Source of the DNA: a virus
DNA length: 22,590 nt
Strand: one strand, 5' to 3'
Virus record (IMG/VR): IMGVR_UViG_3300014933_000005
Coordinates: 1-22,590 of that record
The position numbers and the translations under genes are program-made. The notes beneath the pieces are model-generated. The model ran no database searches. It was not told the origin of the DNA and worked only from the letters and a program-made list of their open reading frames with translations. Shown here piece by piece: positions 7,580-14,806 of this stretch (positions within the stretch are counted from its first letter, which is position 1; every line of letters begins with the position of its first letter).

Positions 7580-8251
7580 ATGAGTTTCGATAACTATCAA
7601 TACGCTGCGCCTTTCGGGGCGCAGACACGCAATCCGTTCAACTACTCAAAGTTTGAACAGATTGGCCGCGATAGTTTGACGCAGTGGCTGACCCTTGAAC
7701 AAATCACACAACAGTTAAACCTGTTCAATGATGAAAGCCAAGACAGCTATTTGACGGGCCTAGAAGTGGCTACAAGGCAGGCAATTGAGGATTTCCTTGG
7801 TCTGTCTATCTTTCCGGTGTCTTATCGCGTGTATTACGGCTCTGAGAGCCTTGCTGCGTCACCTATAAGCCTTGACTTGCCAGAAGTGAGTCTGAACAAC
7901 ACTCCATCGCAAGCTGGAGTGACAATCACATCTGTCGGTTATTGGAATGATTCGTTCCCTCCGACCTTTGTGACTGTTGGCGGGTCAAACTATTACTACG
8001 ATGCCTCTGGCAACAAAGTGATTGTGAACAGCTTGCCCACGGACATCAATACTGTGATGACAGCACCTTTGATTATTGAATACGCTACTGTGGCAAACCC
8101 TCTTGCCTCGTATGCCGTGATTCAACAAGCTGGATTGCTGTTGTTGACGCACCTGTACAACAATCGTAGTGACACGACTGAAACCAAACTGAAGCAGATT
8201 CCGTTTGGTGTCGAGGCACTTTTGCGCCCATACAAAACTTTGGTGATGTAA
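7580..8251 (+). CDS. Head-tail connector / adaptor protein (gp6-like)
   Basis: 223 residues. By family and position it binds under the portal to form the first connector ring. The helical segment 'LTLEQITQQLNLFNDESQDSY' followed by a 'VATRQAIEDFLG' helix (about residues 35-75) resembles the opening of gp6/phiE125-gp8-type adaptors (L..AK.HLR......D..I..LI..A...IE...G). The close 'ALLRPYKTL' is common in that group. A beta-rich middle is probably an insertion; this protein is longer than the smallest adaptors. It immediately follows MCP2 and precedes a head-closure-like gene, supporting the call. There is only a weak ribosome site (GAGAC). Confidence 0.7.
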   Translation: MSFDNYQYAAPFGAQTRNPFNYSKFEQIGRDSLTQWLTLEQITQQLNLFNDESQDSYLTGLEVATRQAIEDFLGLSIFPVSYRVYYGSESLAASPISLDLPEVSLNNTPSQAGVTITSVGYWNDSFPPTFVTVGGSNYYYDASGNKVIVNSLPTDINTVMTAPLIIEYATVANPLASYAVIQQAGLLLLTHLYNNRSDTTETKLKQIPFGVEALLRPYKTLVM

Positions 8252-8596
8252 ATGGCAATTGCACGGTTTGAGAATATCGCTGTAAACAACCTCACTTTTG
8301 GTGAGTCTGATTTTGGCGAACAATCAACTACTCAGACCAAATGGTTTGATACCCGTGCGCGTGTCCACTCCGTTGCCAATAGCTTAAAGATTGCTGACAA
8401 ATATCGGTTGTATCAAGACTTGGTGAATTTCACCTTGAACTACACACCGAATATCAAGGCAATCGTTGACAGGCAAGATTTGTATTCGATTACATGGCGT
8501 GGAAACGACTGGCGTATTGATAATGCCCGTGAAGCTGATGACCGCATGAGTGTGGTTATCATGTGCTACCGTACTGACCCTGTAACGGCGGTTTAA
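8252..8596 (+). CDS. Head closure / head-tail joining protein
   Basis: 114 residues, starting directly after the adaptor stop codon (TAAATG). It is small and beta-rich. The pattern 'W.DTRARVHSV', a central 'ADKYRLYQDLVNFTL' and the late 'YSITWRGNDWRIDNARE.DDR' is like the SPP1 gp16 / HK97 gp7 head-completion family, in which a beta-barrel ends with 'I.WRG..Y.I......D....'. The role would be the stopper ring that retains DNA and docks the tail. No other function is suggested by motifs. The call rests mainly on position between the adaptor and the tail terminator. Confidence 0.65.
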   Translation: MAIARFENIAVNNLTFGESDFGEQSTTQTKWFDTRARVHSVANSLKIADKYRLYQDLVNFTLNYTPNIKAIVDRQDLYSITWRGNDWRIDNAREADDRMSVVIMCYRTDPVTAV

Positions 8597-9016
8597 ATGG
8601 CAACACAACAAAATCCGGTTCAATATGCAAAGGCTATTCAGTACCAACTGAACAGCATTGTCTCGCCTGTGCCTGTATATGCTGCGTTCAACCGCAACTT
8701 TGCATCACAGCCCAAGTTCGTAACATGGATGCTCCGAAATGTTCACCAACCAGTTTATACAGGCCCAGTTCAGTCGGTTAAAGGAATTGACCGCCCGACT
8801 TTTCAAATCTCTATTTTCACGCAGCAAATAGAAGACGGTTTCACAATTTCCAATCAGATATTACAATCTCTGCATGGTTATAGCGGGTTGTTTGGCGGGG
8901 CCACAAATGGTTTTCAAATCTCGAAAGCTGATGTGTTCTGGTTATATAACTCGTATAACAACGATGAAAAACTTGCACAGATTTTTCTTGATTGCACACT
9001 CGACATTCCAACATAA
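8597..9016 (+). CDS. Tail terminator / tail completion protein
   Basis: 139 residues, directly adjacent to the head-closure gene (TAAATG). It begins with a helix (PVQYAKAIQYQLNSI) followed by 'VPVYAAF' and ends in a beta-rich part (KADVFWLYNSYNNDEKLAQIFLDCTLD), resembling DUF3168-type tail-completion proteins (lambda gpU-like), which cap the tail tube and stop its growth. The next gene encodes the tail tube, which fits. Sequence conservation in this family is low, so function is inferred from size, layout and synteny. Confidence 0.6.
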   Translation: MATQQNPVQYAKAIQYQLNSIVSPVPVYAAFNRNFASQPKFVTWMLRNVHQPVYTGPVQSVKGIDRPTFQISIFTQQIEDGFTISNQILQSLHGYSGLFGGATNGFQISKADVFWLYNSYNNDEKLAQIFLDCTLDIPT

Positions 9017-9046
9017 GATATTTGTTTAACTCTTTAAGGAACTCAA

Positions 9047-9541
9047 ATGGCTCTCCCAAACAAAGTCTTACCCGGTTTTAGCGCAGCACTCTACTGCCAA
9101 CCAAGTGCTTCTCCAACTGCTTTGACCACTTCCCAGTTGTCAACGCTGGCTAGTGTCGCCGCAATTGCCGTGTCCGGTAACTTGCTGCCTGTCGAAGCCA
9201 TCCCTGCTTTTGGTCAAGATGACGCTGTTGCATCTTTCACTGTTGCTGGTTCACGACAGTCTGACAAGATTCCTAGCCAGTCTGCTCCTACGAGCTTGAC
9301 AATTACCGCAGCTTGGAATCCATCTGACGCAAACCTGTTGTTGATGCGCGGTGATGCTTATTCTGGTGTTGTTGACCGTACTTTTGTGGTGTCTGCAACT
9401 GATGGCAGCAACATCGTTTATTACGCTTTTAACGCCCGTGTGAGCCAATTCCAAATTGACTCAGCCCCCGGCGCTGAAGCGAAATGTACCTTTACTGTTC
9501 ACCCTCGCGGTAACCAGTATGGTTGGTCTAACAACGCCTAA
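9047..9541 (+). CDS. Major tail tube protein, copy 1
   Basis: 164-residue predicted tail tube subunit. It follows the tail terminator and has a good TAAGGA site nine bases before the ATG. The sequence is beta-rich and Ala/Ser/Thr-rich, as usual for tube proteins. It opens with LPNKVLPGFSAALY and ends HPRGNQYGWSNNA. A central block (about residues 54-110) holds 'PAFGQDDAVASFTVAGSRQS', 'DKIPSQSAP' and 'AAWNPSDANLLL'. The next gene is a close paralogue. No recognised domain signature is visible to me, so the tube role rests on position, size, composition and the duplicated, highly conserved nature expected of an abundant structural protein. Confidence 0.75.
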   Translation: MALPNKVLPGFSAALYCQPSASPTALTTSQLSTLASVAAIAVSGNLLPVEAIPAFGQDDAVASFTVAGSRQSDKIPSQSAPTSLTITAAWNPSDANLLLMRGDAYSGVVDRTFVVSATDGSNIVYYAFNARVSQFQIDSAPGAEAKCTFTVHPRGNQYGWSNNA

Positions 9542-9551
9542 GGAGTAAATC

Positions 9552-10070
9552 ATGGCCGCACCAAACAAAATCCTACCCGGCTTTAGCGCATCCCTGTGGA
9601 TGCAATCTGGAGCCACTCCTACTGCGTTCACCACTGCAAACTTGTCCGTTTGGACTGGTCAAGTAGCAACAATTGTTGGCACTGCTGCAAACGGTACTGG
9701 CGCTTCTGGCGTTTTGCTGCCTGTTGAGACTGTTCCAGCTTTCGGCCAAGATGATGCCGTGGCATCGTTCACTGTCGCTGGTTCGCGTCAATCGGACAAA
9801 ATACCAAGTCAGTCTGCTCCCACAAGCATGACCATCACTGCCGCTTGGAATCCATCCGATGCCGCTTTGCTGTTGATTCGTGGCGATGCCGCTTCTGGCG
9901 TGATTGACCGCACTTTTGTGGTTGCCGCTGTTGATGGTGCTACCACCATTGCATACGCCTTCAATGGCCGTGTGAGTCAGTTCCAGATTGATGCTGCTCC
10001 CGGTGCTGAAGCCAAATGCACATTCACTGTTCACCCACGGGGCAACCAGTACGGCTGGTCGAACACATAA
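9552..10070 (+). CDS. Major tail tube protein, copy 2
   Basis: 172-residue tandem paralogue of the previous gene. N-terminus (PNKILPGFSA), central block and C-terminus (FTVHPRGNQYGWSN) are almost the same protein sequence, but the DNA differs at many third codon positions. The main length difference is extra residues near 38-56 (VGTAANGTGASG). AAGGAG precedes the ATG. The two could form a mixed tube, one could serve a specialised part of the tube, or one could carry a surface loop variant. Both frames are intact. The stop codon overlaps the next start (TAATG). Confidence 0.75.
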   Translation: MAAPNKILPGFSASLWMQSGATPTAFTTANLSVWTGQVATIVGTAANGTGASGVLLPVETVPAFGQDDAVASFTVAGSRQSDKIPSQSAPTSMTITAAWNPSDAALLLIRGDAASGVIDRTFVVAAVDGATTIAYAFNGRVSQFQIDAAPGAEAKCTFTVHPRGNQYGWSNT

Positions 10071-10261
10071 TGCAAGTCTCAGAAGCCATTGAGATTATCG
10101 TTGGCACTTACGGCGACATTGAATCTGTCGCCCGTACTTTGCCAGTCGATGCCGCTGAAGTTGCTGGCGCTACCGCAGAGGCAGATACTGCTGAAGCTGT
10201 GGCTCTAGCCCTTCTGAAAAAATACAACCCATACACGCCACCCAAAACGACAAAAGTTTAA
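10070..10261 (+). CDS. Small conserved-position protein of unknown function
   Basis: 63-residue protein starting at an ATG that overlaps the stop of tube copy 2 (TAATG), so probably translated by coupling. The sequence is Ala/Glu/Val-rich and helical (AAEVAGATAEADTAEAVALALL), ending in a Pro/Lys tail (YNPYTPPKTTKV). I recognise no family. Its place between tube and chaperone genes suggests a tail-assembly helper. The coupled start and the exact fit between neighbours support it being real. Confidence 0.6.
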   Translation: MQVSEAIEIIVGTYGDIESVARTLPVDAAEVAGATAEADTAEAVALALLKKYNPYTPPKTTKV

Positions 10262-10263
10262 AT

Positions 10264-10485
10264 ATGAAAATACAAGATACGAGTGACCTGTTGAGTTACC
10301 TGATAACCCAATCCAGTGAACGCAAAGACTGGTTTGGGTTTACACAACAAAGGCTTACGGCAATTTCATTGGCCCATGAGATTGCCCGTAACCATGCCAA
10401 TACAATCTCGCCAGAGCAAGCGGTGGATTACGCCATTGCCCTAAACGAAGCGATATATCAAAAAATCATCCGCACTACACGATAA
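10264..10485 (+). CDS. Small protein of unknown function
   Basis: 73 residues, beginning two bases after the previous stop, with only a weak ribosome site. It is predicted mostly helical (DLLSYLITQSSERKDW, RLTAISLAHEIARNHA, PEQAVDYAIALNEAIYQKI), with no membrane segment or metal-binding motif. I do not recognise it. With its neighbour it occupies the gap between tail tube and chaperone G, where many siphophages have no gene. Confidence 0.6.
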   Translation: MKIQDTSDLLSYLITQSSERKDWFGFTQQRLTAISLAHEIARNHANTISPEQAVDYAIALNEAIYQKIIRTTR

Positions 10486-10494
10486 GGAAATGAA

Positions 10495-10956
10495 ATGACA
10501 CGACTCTCTAGCGCCTTTGGCGACAAATACCAATCTCAATCAATGCGAACAAAGACGTTCGTATTGGGTGGTCACACATTCAAGGTTCGCGTCCCTTTGT
10601 CCAAGGAGATGGAGGAGCTTCAAGAGCGCGTCAACAAAATTGACGAGGCTGAAGCCAAGCGCCGCTTTGACAAGATGACAGCAAGTTTCCGTGGTGAGCC
10701 AATTGAAGGTGTCGTCATTTCGGAAGACGATGTTATTGTGGAAGGTCGTTCCACAAAAGAATTGGTCAACACAGTATTGACTGTTGAGTCCCGAATTGTT
10801 GAATACATCAAATTGCTTGTTCCTGAAACCGGAAACTTTGATGGCCTTACTTATGAAGAAGTTGAAGCTGAATGGCCGATGTCGGTGCAGCTTGAGCTTT
10901 TGAGTTCAATCTCTGAAGCAATCCAACCCGGATACAAAGATTCAAGAAAAAACTAA
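10495..10956 (+). CDS. Tail assembly chaperone G
   Basis: 153-residue protein in the position of lambda gpG, which coats the tape measure during tail assembly and is absent from the finished tail. It starts with a beta portion (KTFVLGGHTFKVRVPLSKEM), typical of this class, then helices with many charged residues. AAGGAAATGA gives a good ribosome site. The frame ends ..SRKN-TAA. The last two sense codons form the slippery heptamer A_AAA_AAC (10947-10953), and the downstream -1 frame encodes the T domain. Identity is based on position and the frameshift arrangement; sequence conservation in this family is low. Confidence 0.8.
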   Translation: MTRLSSAFGDKYQSQSMRTKTFVLGGHTFKVRVPLSKEMEELQERVNKIDEAEAKRRFDKMTASFRGEPIEGVVISEDDVIVEGRSTKELVNTVLTVESRIVEYIKLLVPETGNFDGLTYEEVEAEWPMSVQLELLSSISEAIQPGYKDSRKN

Positions 10957-11297
10957 TCCGGGACATCAACCAACAAGCCAGAGCGTATGTGTACGCTCAT
11001 GGTGGATGTCCCGATGATATTCCGTCTGACGATTGGAGGAATATCGAGATATTGATAAGCGATGGCTATATTGGAAACAAAGCCATCCTTCTGGCTTTAA
11101 GTGCCTTGACGACAGGCAACTTAAACTCGAAAATGAAGCAGGGTTCTCAGGCGTTTACGATGAAGGATGTCCTACCATCAACGCATGAGTACATTGTCCC
11201 GCCAATGACAGAAGAAGAACAGAAAGCACAGGCTCAAAAGCAGCTTCTGGCCTTTATGTCTGCGAGTCCGGGCGCTGCTCCATATTTTGAGGCTTGA
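10495..11297 (+). CDS. Tail assembly chaperone GT, -1 frameshift fusion
   Basis: Predicted fusion made when ribosomes slip one base back at 10947-10953. Reading G through Asn153 and then continuing from 10953 in the -1 frame gives ..SRKN|LIRDINQQARAYVYAHGG.. and ends at the TGA at 11295-11297: 153 + 114 = 267 residues. In lambda the T part of gpGT recruits tail tube protein to the tape measure. The T part here has 'DDIPSDDWRNIEILISDGYIG' and ends in a flexible segment before FMSASPGAAPYFEA. The T frame has no good independent start: the first candidate is a GTG at 10989 without a ribosome site, inside the stimulatory structure. That supports production by frameshifting only. Confidence 0.85.
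10947..10953 (+). promoter_or_regulatory. -1 ribosomal frameshift site A_AAA_AAC
   Basis: In the frame of chaperone G the codons read AGA AAA AAC TAA. Positions 10947-10953 are AAAAAAC, a canonical X_XXY_YYZ heptamer in the correct phase. The stop codon immediately follows, and the -1 frame is open from the slip point through the T domain. Confidence 0.88.
10959..11013 (+). promoter_or_regulatory. Frameshift-stimulating RNA structure
   Basis: CGGGACATC (10959-10967) is perfectly complementary to GATGTCCCG (11005-11013). Nested inside are GAGCGTA (10981-10987) and TACGCTC (10992-10998), a perfect 7-bp hairpin with a TGTG tetraloop. The outer stem begins five bases after the slippery heptamer, the spacing typical of -1 frameshift stimulators. 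It is drawn here as nested stems; I saw no clear pseudoknot. Confidence 0.75.
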
Positions 11298-11298
11298 C

Positions 11299-11784
11299 AT
11301 GGCATACACATCAAATCCAAGAACATTCCAAATGGAAGGGTTCGCCGAACTAGAGCAACAGTTGTTGGCTGTTGGGCAAATGTATCGGACGGATTTGGTG
11401 GCCCGTCAAACGCTTTCCAAGGCTGCTAATGTGGCAATGATGCCAGTCTTGTATGCGGCTGCAATGGATGCGCCGTATGACGAGAAAAGTGATGGCCCAA
11501 TCCATTTGAGAAACACCATTCGTCTGGATTCAAGGATTCCCACTGAAGCCGACAAAAGGTCGGATTATGTCAATGAAACTGACGCTGTAATTTCAGTGGT
11601 TTCTGCAAAGAAAAGTGCCGTTTCTTTATCTCAGGAATTTGGCAACGCAAGGACATCAGCACAGCCATTTTTGCGACCTGCGCTTGATTCTCATGCGGAG
11701 CAAGTTATTCAGTCTTTGAAGGAGCAACTTTCAACGATAATCCCTGAGTACGTTGCGAAATTGAACCGTAGAAGGAAAAAATAA
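11299..11784 (+). CDS. HK97 gp10-like tail/neck component
   Basis: 161 residues starting at the ATG at 11299, with GAGG seven bases upstream; a TTG four codons earlier is less likely. The pattern fits HK97 gp10-family proteins: an N-terminal 'MEGFAELEQQLLAVG' helix, a central 'A..DAPYDE....IHLRNTI' block, and a conserved 'SQEFGNARTSAQPFLRPALD' near the end, then a basic tail (KLNRRRKK). Members are assigned to the neck or tail-completion stage. In most genomes this gene lies among the connectors, before the tail tube. Here it lies between the chaperones and the tape measure. Its stop overlaps the tape-measure start. Confidence 0.8.
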   Translation: MAYTSNPRTFQMEGFAELEQQLLAVGQMYRTDLVARQTLSKAANVAMMPVLYAAAMDAPYDEKSDGPIHLRNTIRLDSRIPTEADKRSDYVNETDAVISVVSAKKSAVSLSQEFGNARTSAQPFLRPALDSHAEQVIQSLKEQLSTIIPEYVAKLNRRRKK

Positions 11785-14204
11785 TGGCATCCAATAATAT
11801 CGCCCGACTTGGTGTTGTCCTTGGAATTGACACGGCAGCTTTTACTGCTGATGTCGATAAAGCTATTGCCGAAAACAAAAAACTTTCTGCGGCAATTAAA
11901 CGTGATTCAAATGCGGCTGCTGGCGCATTGGCAGACCTTAAAAATGCCACAGAAGATTATGGCAAAACATTGACTCGTGTTCAGCTTATGGAAAGAGAAC
12001 TGAACTCTGGTCGATTCATGAACGCTTCCCCGCTTTTGAAGCAGCAGCTTTTAGACCAAGCCAAAGCATATGATGCAATTGCTGTCGCCCAAAAGAAGGT
12101 GACAACAGGAATGAATGAGCAACAGCGAATGGGCCTGATGTATCAGACTACTGACTTGTTCACTCAAATCGCTTCTGGCGGCAATCCACTGGTTGCTTTC
12201 ATTCAACAGGGCGGTCAATTTAAAGATCAAATGGGTGGCTTTGCAAATGCGTTTAGAGTATTGACGGATTTGATTACTCCATTCAGTGTTGCAATGGGAT
12301 TGGCTGGCGCATCAATAGCTGCTGTTGGCTATTCGTTCTACAAAGGCGGTCAAGATTCTGCAAAGCTGCGTGATGATTTAATTTTGACGGGTAACCTTGC
12401 GGGTACAACTGCAAGCAAGGTTCAATTGCTCTCCGTAAGCATTGGTGATGACTTGTCTATGGGTTACACAAAAGCCCGTGACGTTATCGGCTCTCTTGTT
12501 GAGGCTGGTTCTTTTTCAGAAAGGTCTTTTGATTCCGTATCAAGGACTATTCTGCAATTTTCCAAAGTTACTGGATTATCTGCAAAAGAGGCGGCAGATA
12601 AATTGATTCCATCATTGGATGGAACGGCAAGCTCTGCTAAGTCGCTTAATGACAAATATCACTTTCTGACACTTGCTCAGTACAAGCAAATCGAAGCACT
12701 TGAATTGCAAGGTAAGGCGCAAGAAGCAATTATCTTGACATTAAATTTGCTTGGTGAGAGTCTTACTTCTCAAGAGCGTCAACTTGGCACTGTTGAGAAA
12801 TTGTGGAAAAGTCTTGGAGAGACAATCAATTATGTCAAAGAGGCAATCCTTAGTATTGGCCGTCCAGAAACAACTTCTGAATCATTGACAAAATTAGGTG
12901 TTGAAATTGCTCGTTTGAACTCGGAACTTGGTGGCACTGACACATCAAGCATAGCAAACAGAAGCGCCAACAAAGAGGCTCTTGCAAAAAAGCAAGCAGA
13001 GTTTGCCGCGCTTACTCAGAAGCTAGTAAGTGAATCAGAGGCCGCCGCCAAAAAAGGTGCTGACGCAGAAAAAAATTCAGCAGCCATTAAGGATTACAAA
13101 GATTTTGGCACAAAGTATGCGGCGCTGAATGGTGAACTTGCAAAAGCAATTGCTGATGCAAATTATGCTTATGCCGTTCAAGGTGCAAGTGAAACTGAAA
13201 AGTTGCGCTTGGAAATGCTGAAGAAAACAGGCGAGGCTGAAGCGGAAATTAACGCAAAAAATGAACAAGAAAAGGGCAAGTTCTCTGTCAACAATCGCAA
13301 AATTCTTATTCAAAAATTGCTTGCTATTGATGCTGACTACTCAGACAAACTTGAGCAACTCAGGTCTAAAGACAAAATCTCTTTGAATAAAGGTATTGAG
13401 GCTTATCGCCTTGAGCAATTAGAAGTAATCAATGCGGAAATGCGTCAAGCTGCGGCCAATGATATTGCCTATAAAGCTCAGACCAAAACGCTTGAACAGC
13501 AAAAGGAAATGCTTGTTCTGAAAAGCACCCTTGTTGCCGAAACAGAGAAAGATGCAAAACTTGCTGAAATTGCTTTGAAGTACGAGCAAAAGCGCAAAGA
13601 CATCAGGTATATGCCCGGTGAAGAATCAATGCTTCAGCAATTGAACCAACAAGAAGCTCTTGAAAAGTTCAACGTCCAAATTGAAGATAGCACCAAGAAA
13701 ACAAAAGAGATGTACGACTCTGTGTGGGGCAACATGGCAAACGCCATCGACAACTTTGTCAAGACTGGGAAACTGTCGTTCAAGGATTTGGCAAAGAGCA
13801 TCATTCAGGATTTGATTGCGATTCAGATGAAGGCTCAAGCTACTGGCTTGTTTAATATGCTTGTTAAATCGTTTACTGGTGGGGGCATTTCAGGCCCATC
13901 AACAAGCGCATCAACTTATGACAGTTCCATACAAGAGTTTGCTGATGGCGGAAGTCCTCCCGTTGGGAAAATGAGTCTTGTTGGCGAACGAGGCCCAGAG
14001 TTGTTTATCCCAAGTACAGCAGGGACTATCATTCCCAACAATGCCTTGGGCAACATGGGAAGCACTACCAACGTCACAAACTACAACATCAATGCCATTG
14101 ACACCAAATCGTTTGAAGACCGCTTGTTGGGAAGCTCAATGGCTGTGTGGGCGGCTAACCAATATGCTGGCAAATCAATGCCTACGAATTTCGGGAGAAC
14201 ATAA
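11784..14204 (+). CDS. Tail tape measure protein (lambda gpH-like)
   Basis: 806 residues; it sets tail length and is expected to be involved in DNA entry. The N-terminal region resembles the lambda-type tape measure: 'ARLGVVLGIDTAAF..DV..A' and a conserved block 'MYQTTDLFTQIASGGNPLVAFIQQGGQ' around residues 117-145, followed by a hydrophobic stretch (ITPFSVAMGLAGASIAAVGYSFY, about 166-190). Residues about 370-640 are Glu/Lys/Ala-rich and helical, probably a long coiled coil. 'WGNMANAIDNFVKTGKLSFK' at about residue 647 opens the lambda tape-measure C-terminal domain, and 'FADGGSPPVGKMSLVGERGPELFIP' near residue 715 is typical of such C-termini. At about 0.15 nm per residue the length implies a tail of very roughly 120 nm. 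Start and stop overlap both neighbours (TAATG). Confidence 0.92.
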   Translation: MASNNIARLGVVLGIDTAAFTADVDKAIAENKKLSAAIKRDSNAAAGALADLKNATEDYGKTLTRVQLMERELNSGRFMNASPLLKQQLLDQAKAYDAIAVAQKKVTTGMNEQQRMGLMYQTTDLFTQIASGGNPLVAFIQQGGQFKDQMGGFANAFRVLTDLITPFSVAMGLAGASIAAVGYSFYKGGQDSAKLRDDLILTGNLAGTTASKVQLLSVSIGDDLSMGYTKARDVIGSLVEAGSFSERSFDSVSRTILQFSKVTGLSAKEAADKLIPSLDGTASSAKSLNDKYHFLTLAQYKQIEALELQGKAQEAIILTLNLLGESLTSQERQLGTVEKLWKSLGETINYVKEAILSIGRPETTSESLTKLGVEIARLNSELGGTDTSSIANRSANKEALAKKQAEFAALTQKLVSESEAAAKKGADAEKNSAAIKDYKDFGTKYAALNGELAKAIADANYAYAVQGASETEKLRLEMLKKTGEAEAEINAKNEQEKGKFSVNNRKILIQKLLAIDADYSDKLEQLRSKDKISLNKGIEAYRLEQLEVINAEMRQAAANDIAYKAQTKTLEQQKEMLVLKSTLVAETEKDAKLAEIALKYEQKRKDIRYMPGEESMLQQLNQQEALEKFNVQIEDSTKKTKEMYDSVWGNMANAIDNFVKTGKLSFKDLAKSIIQDLIAIQMKAQATGLFNMLVKSFTGGGISGPSTSASTYDSSIQEFADGGSPPVGKMSLVGERGPELFIPSTAGTIIPNNALGNMGSTTNVTNYNINAIDTKSFEDRLLGSSMAVWAANQYAGKSMPTNFGRT

Positions 14205-14806
14205 TGGCAGGCTTTCAAGATATTTTTGAGATACAGCAGTCCATGACGGTGCAAAACCGTAGGACTGTTGGGCAGCAGGTAAGCCGTTCCGGTCAAGTTC
14301 GTGTGGCGCAATACCTTACGTCTGTGCCGTGGGTGTTCACCATCACGCCGCACAATTACTTGTACTACCCGCAAGTTCGCGGCATTATCCAAGCTATTGA
14401 TAATCTTGACCGCCAATTGCCAGAGGTGATTCAATTCAACAGTTCCAAACTGTCGTGGTTTACCGCAATGAAAGGAACTGCAACGACATCAGTTTTGGCT
14501 GCAACCCCGGCAGCAAACACTCAAACCTTGACGCTGACATCAAACGGCACATTCAAGGCTGGCGATTTCATTATGATTAACGGCTACACCTACAAGGTTA
14601 CCGCTGATTCTGCTGGAACAACTGTTTATATTCATCGACCTTTGATTGGTGCGCCTTTGTCTGGAACAACTGTTTATCTTGGAAACGCTTGCACTTTCAA
14701 TATGCTTGCACAACAATGTCCCACATACACATTGAACCCAATGACCAATGGTGCTTTTGTCCAATGGGATGCGCCATTTGTCTTTCGTGAGAACATTACA
14801 GTATGA
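14204..14806 (+). CDS. Minor tail protein in gpM / distal-tail position
   Basis: 200 residues, start overlapping the tape-measure stop. Position directly after the tape measure corresponds to lambda gpM, an early tail-tip protein. The N-terminal part (QNRRTVGQQVSRSGQVRVAQYL...PWVFTITPHNYLYYPQVRGI) and the C-terminal part (MTNGAFVQWDAPFVFRENI) appear to form one domain. Between them, about residues 93-165, lies a beta-rich segment (TQTLTLTSNGTFKAGDFIMI ... TTVYLGNAC) that looks like an inserted small barrel. I do not recognise a named family, and the function is inferred from order. It overlaps the next gene by four bases (ATGA). Confidence 0.65.
   Translation: MAGFQDIFEIQQSMTVQNRRTVGQQVSRSGQVRVAQYLTSVPWVFTITPHNYLYYPQVRGIIQAIDNLDRQLPEVIQFNSSKLSWFTAMKGTATTSVLAATPAANTQTLTLTSNGTFKAGDFIMINGYTYKVTADSAGTTVYIHRPLIGAPLSGTTVYLGNACTFNMLAQQCPTYTLNPMTNGAFVQWDAPFVFRENITV

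Noticed and set aside
8988-9019. Possible promoter before tail tube copy 1 (TTGATT ... TAAGAT)
   Set aside because: The spacing is 20 bases, too long for sigma70, and shifting either box loses the match.
12980-13080. A-runs in the tape measure (AAAAAAG, AAAAAAT) as further frameshift sites
   Set aside because: No open -1 or +1 frame of useful length follows, and no stem structure was seen. They reflect Lys/Asn-rich coding.
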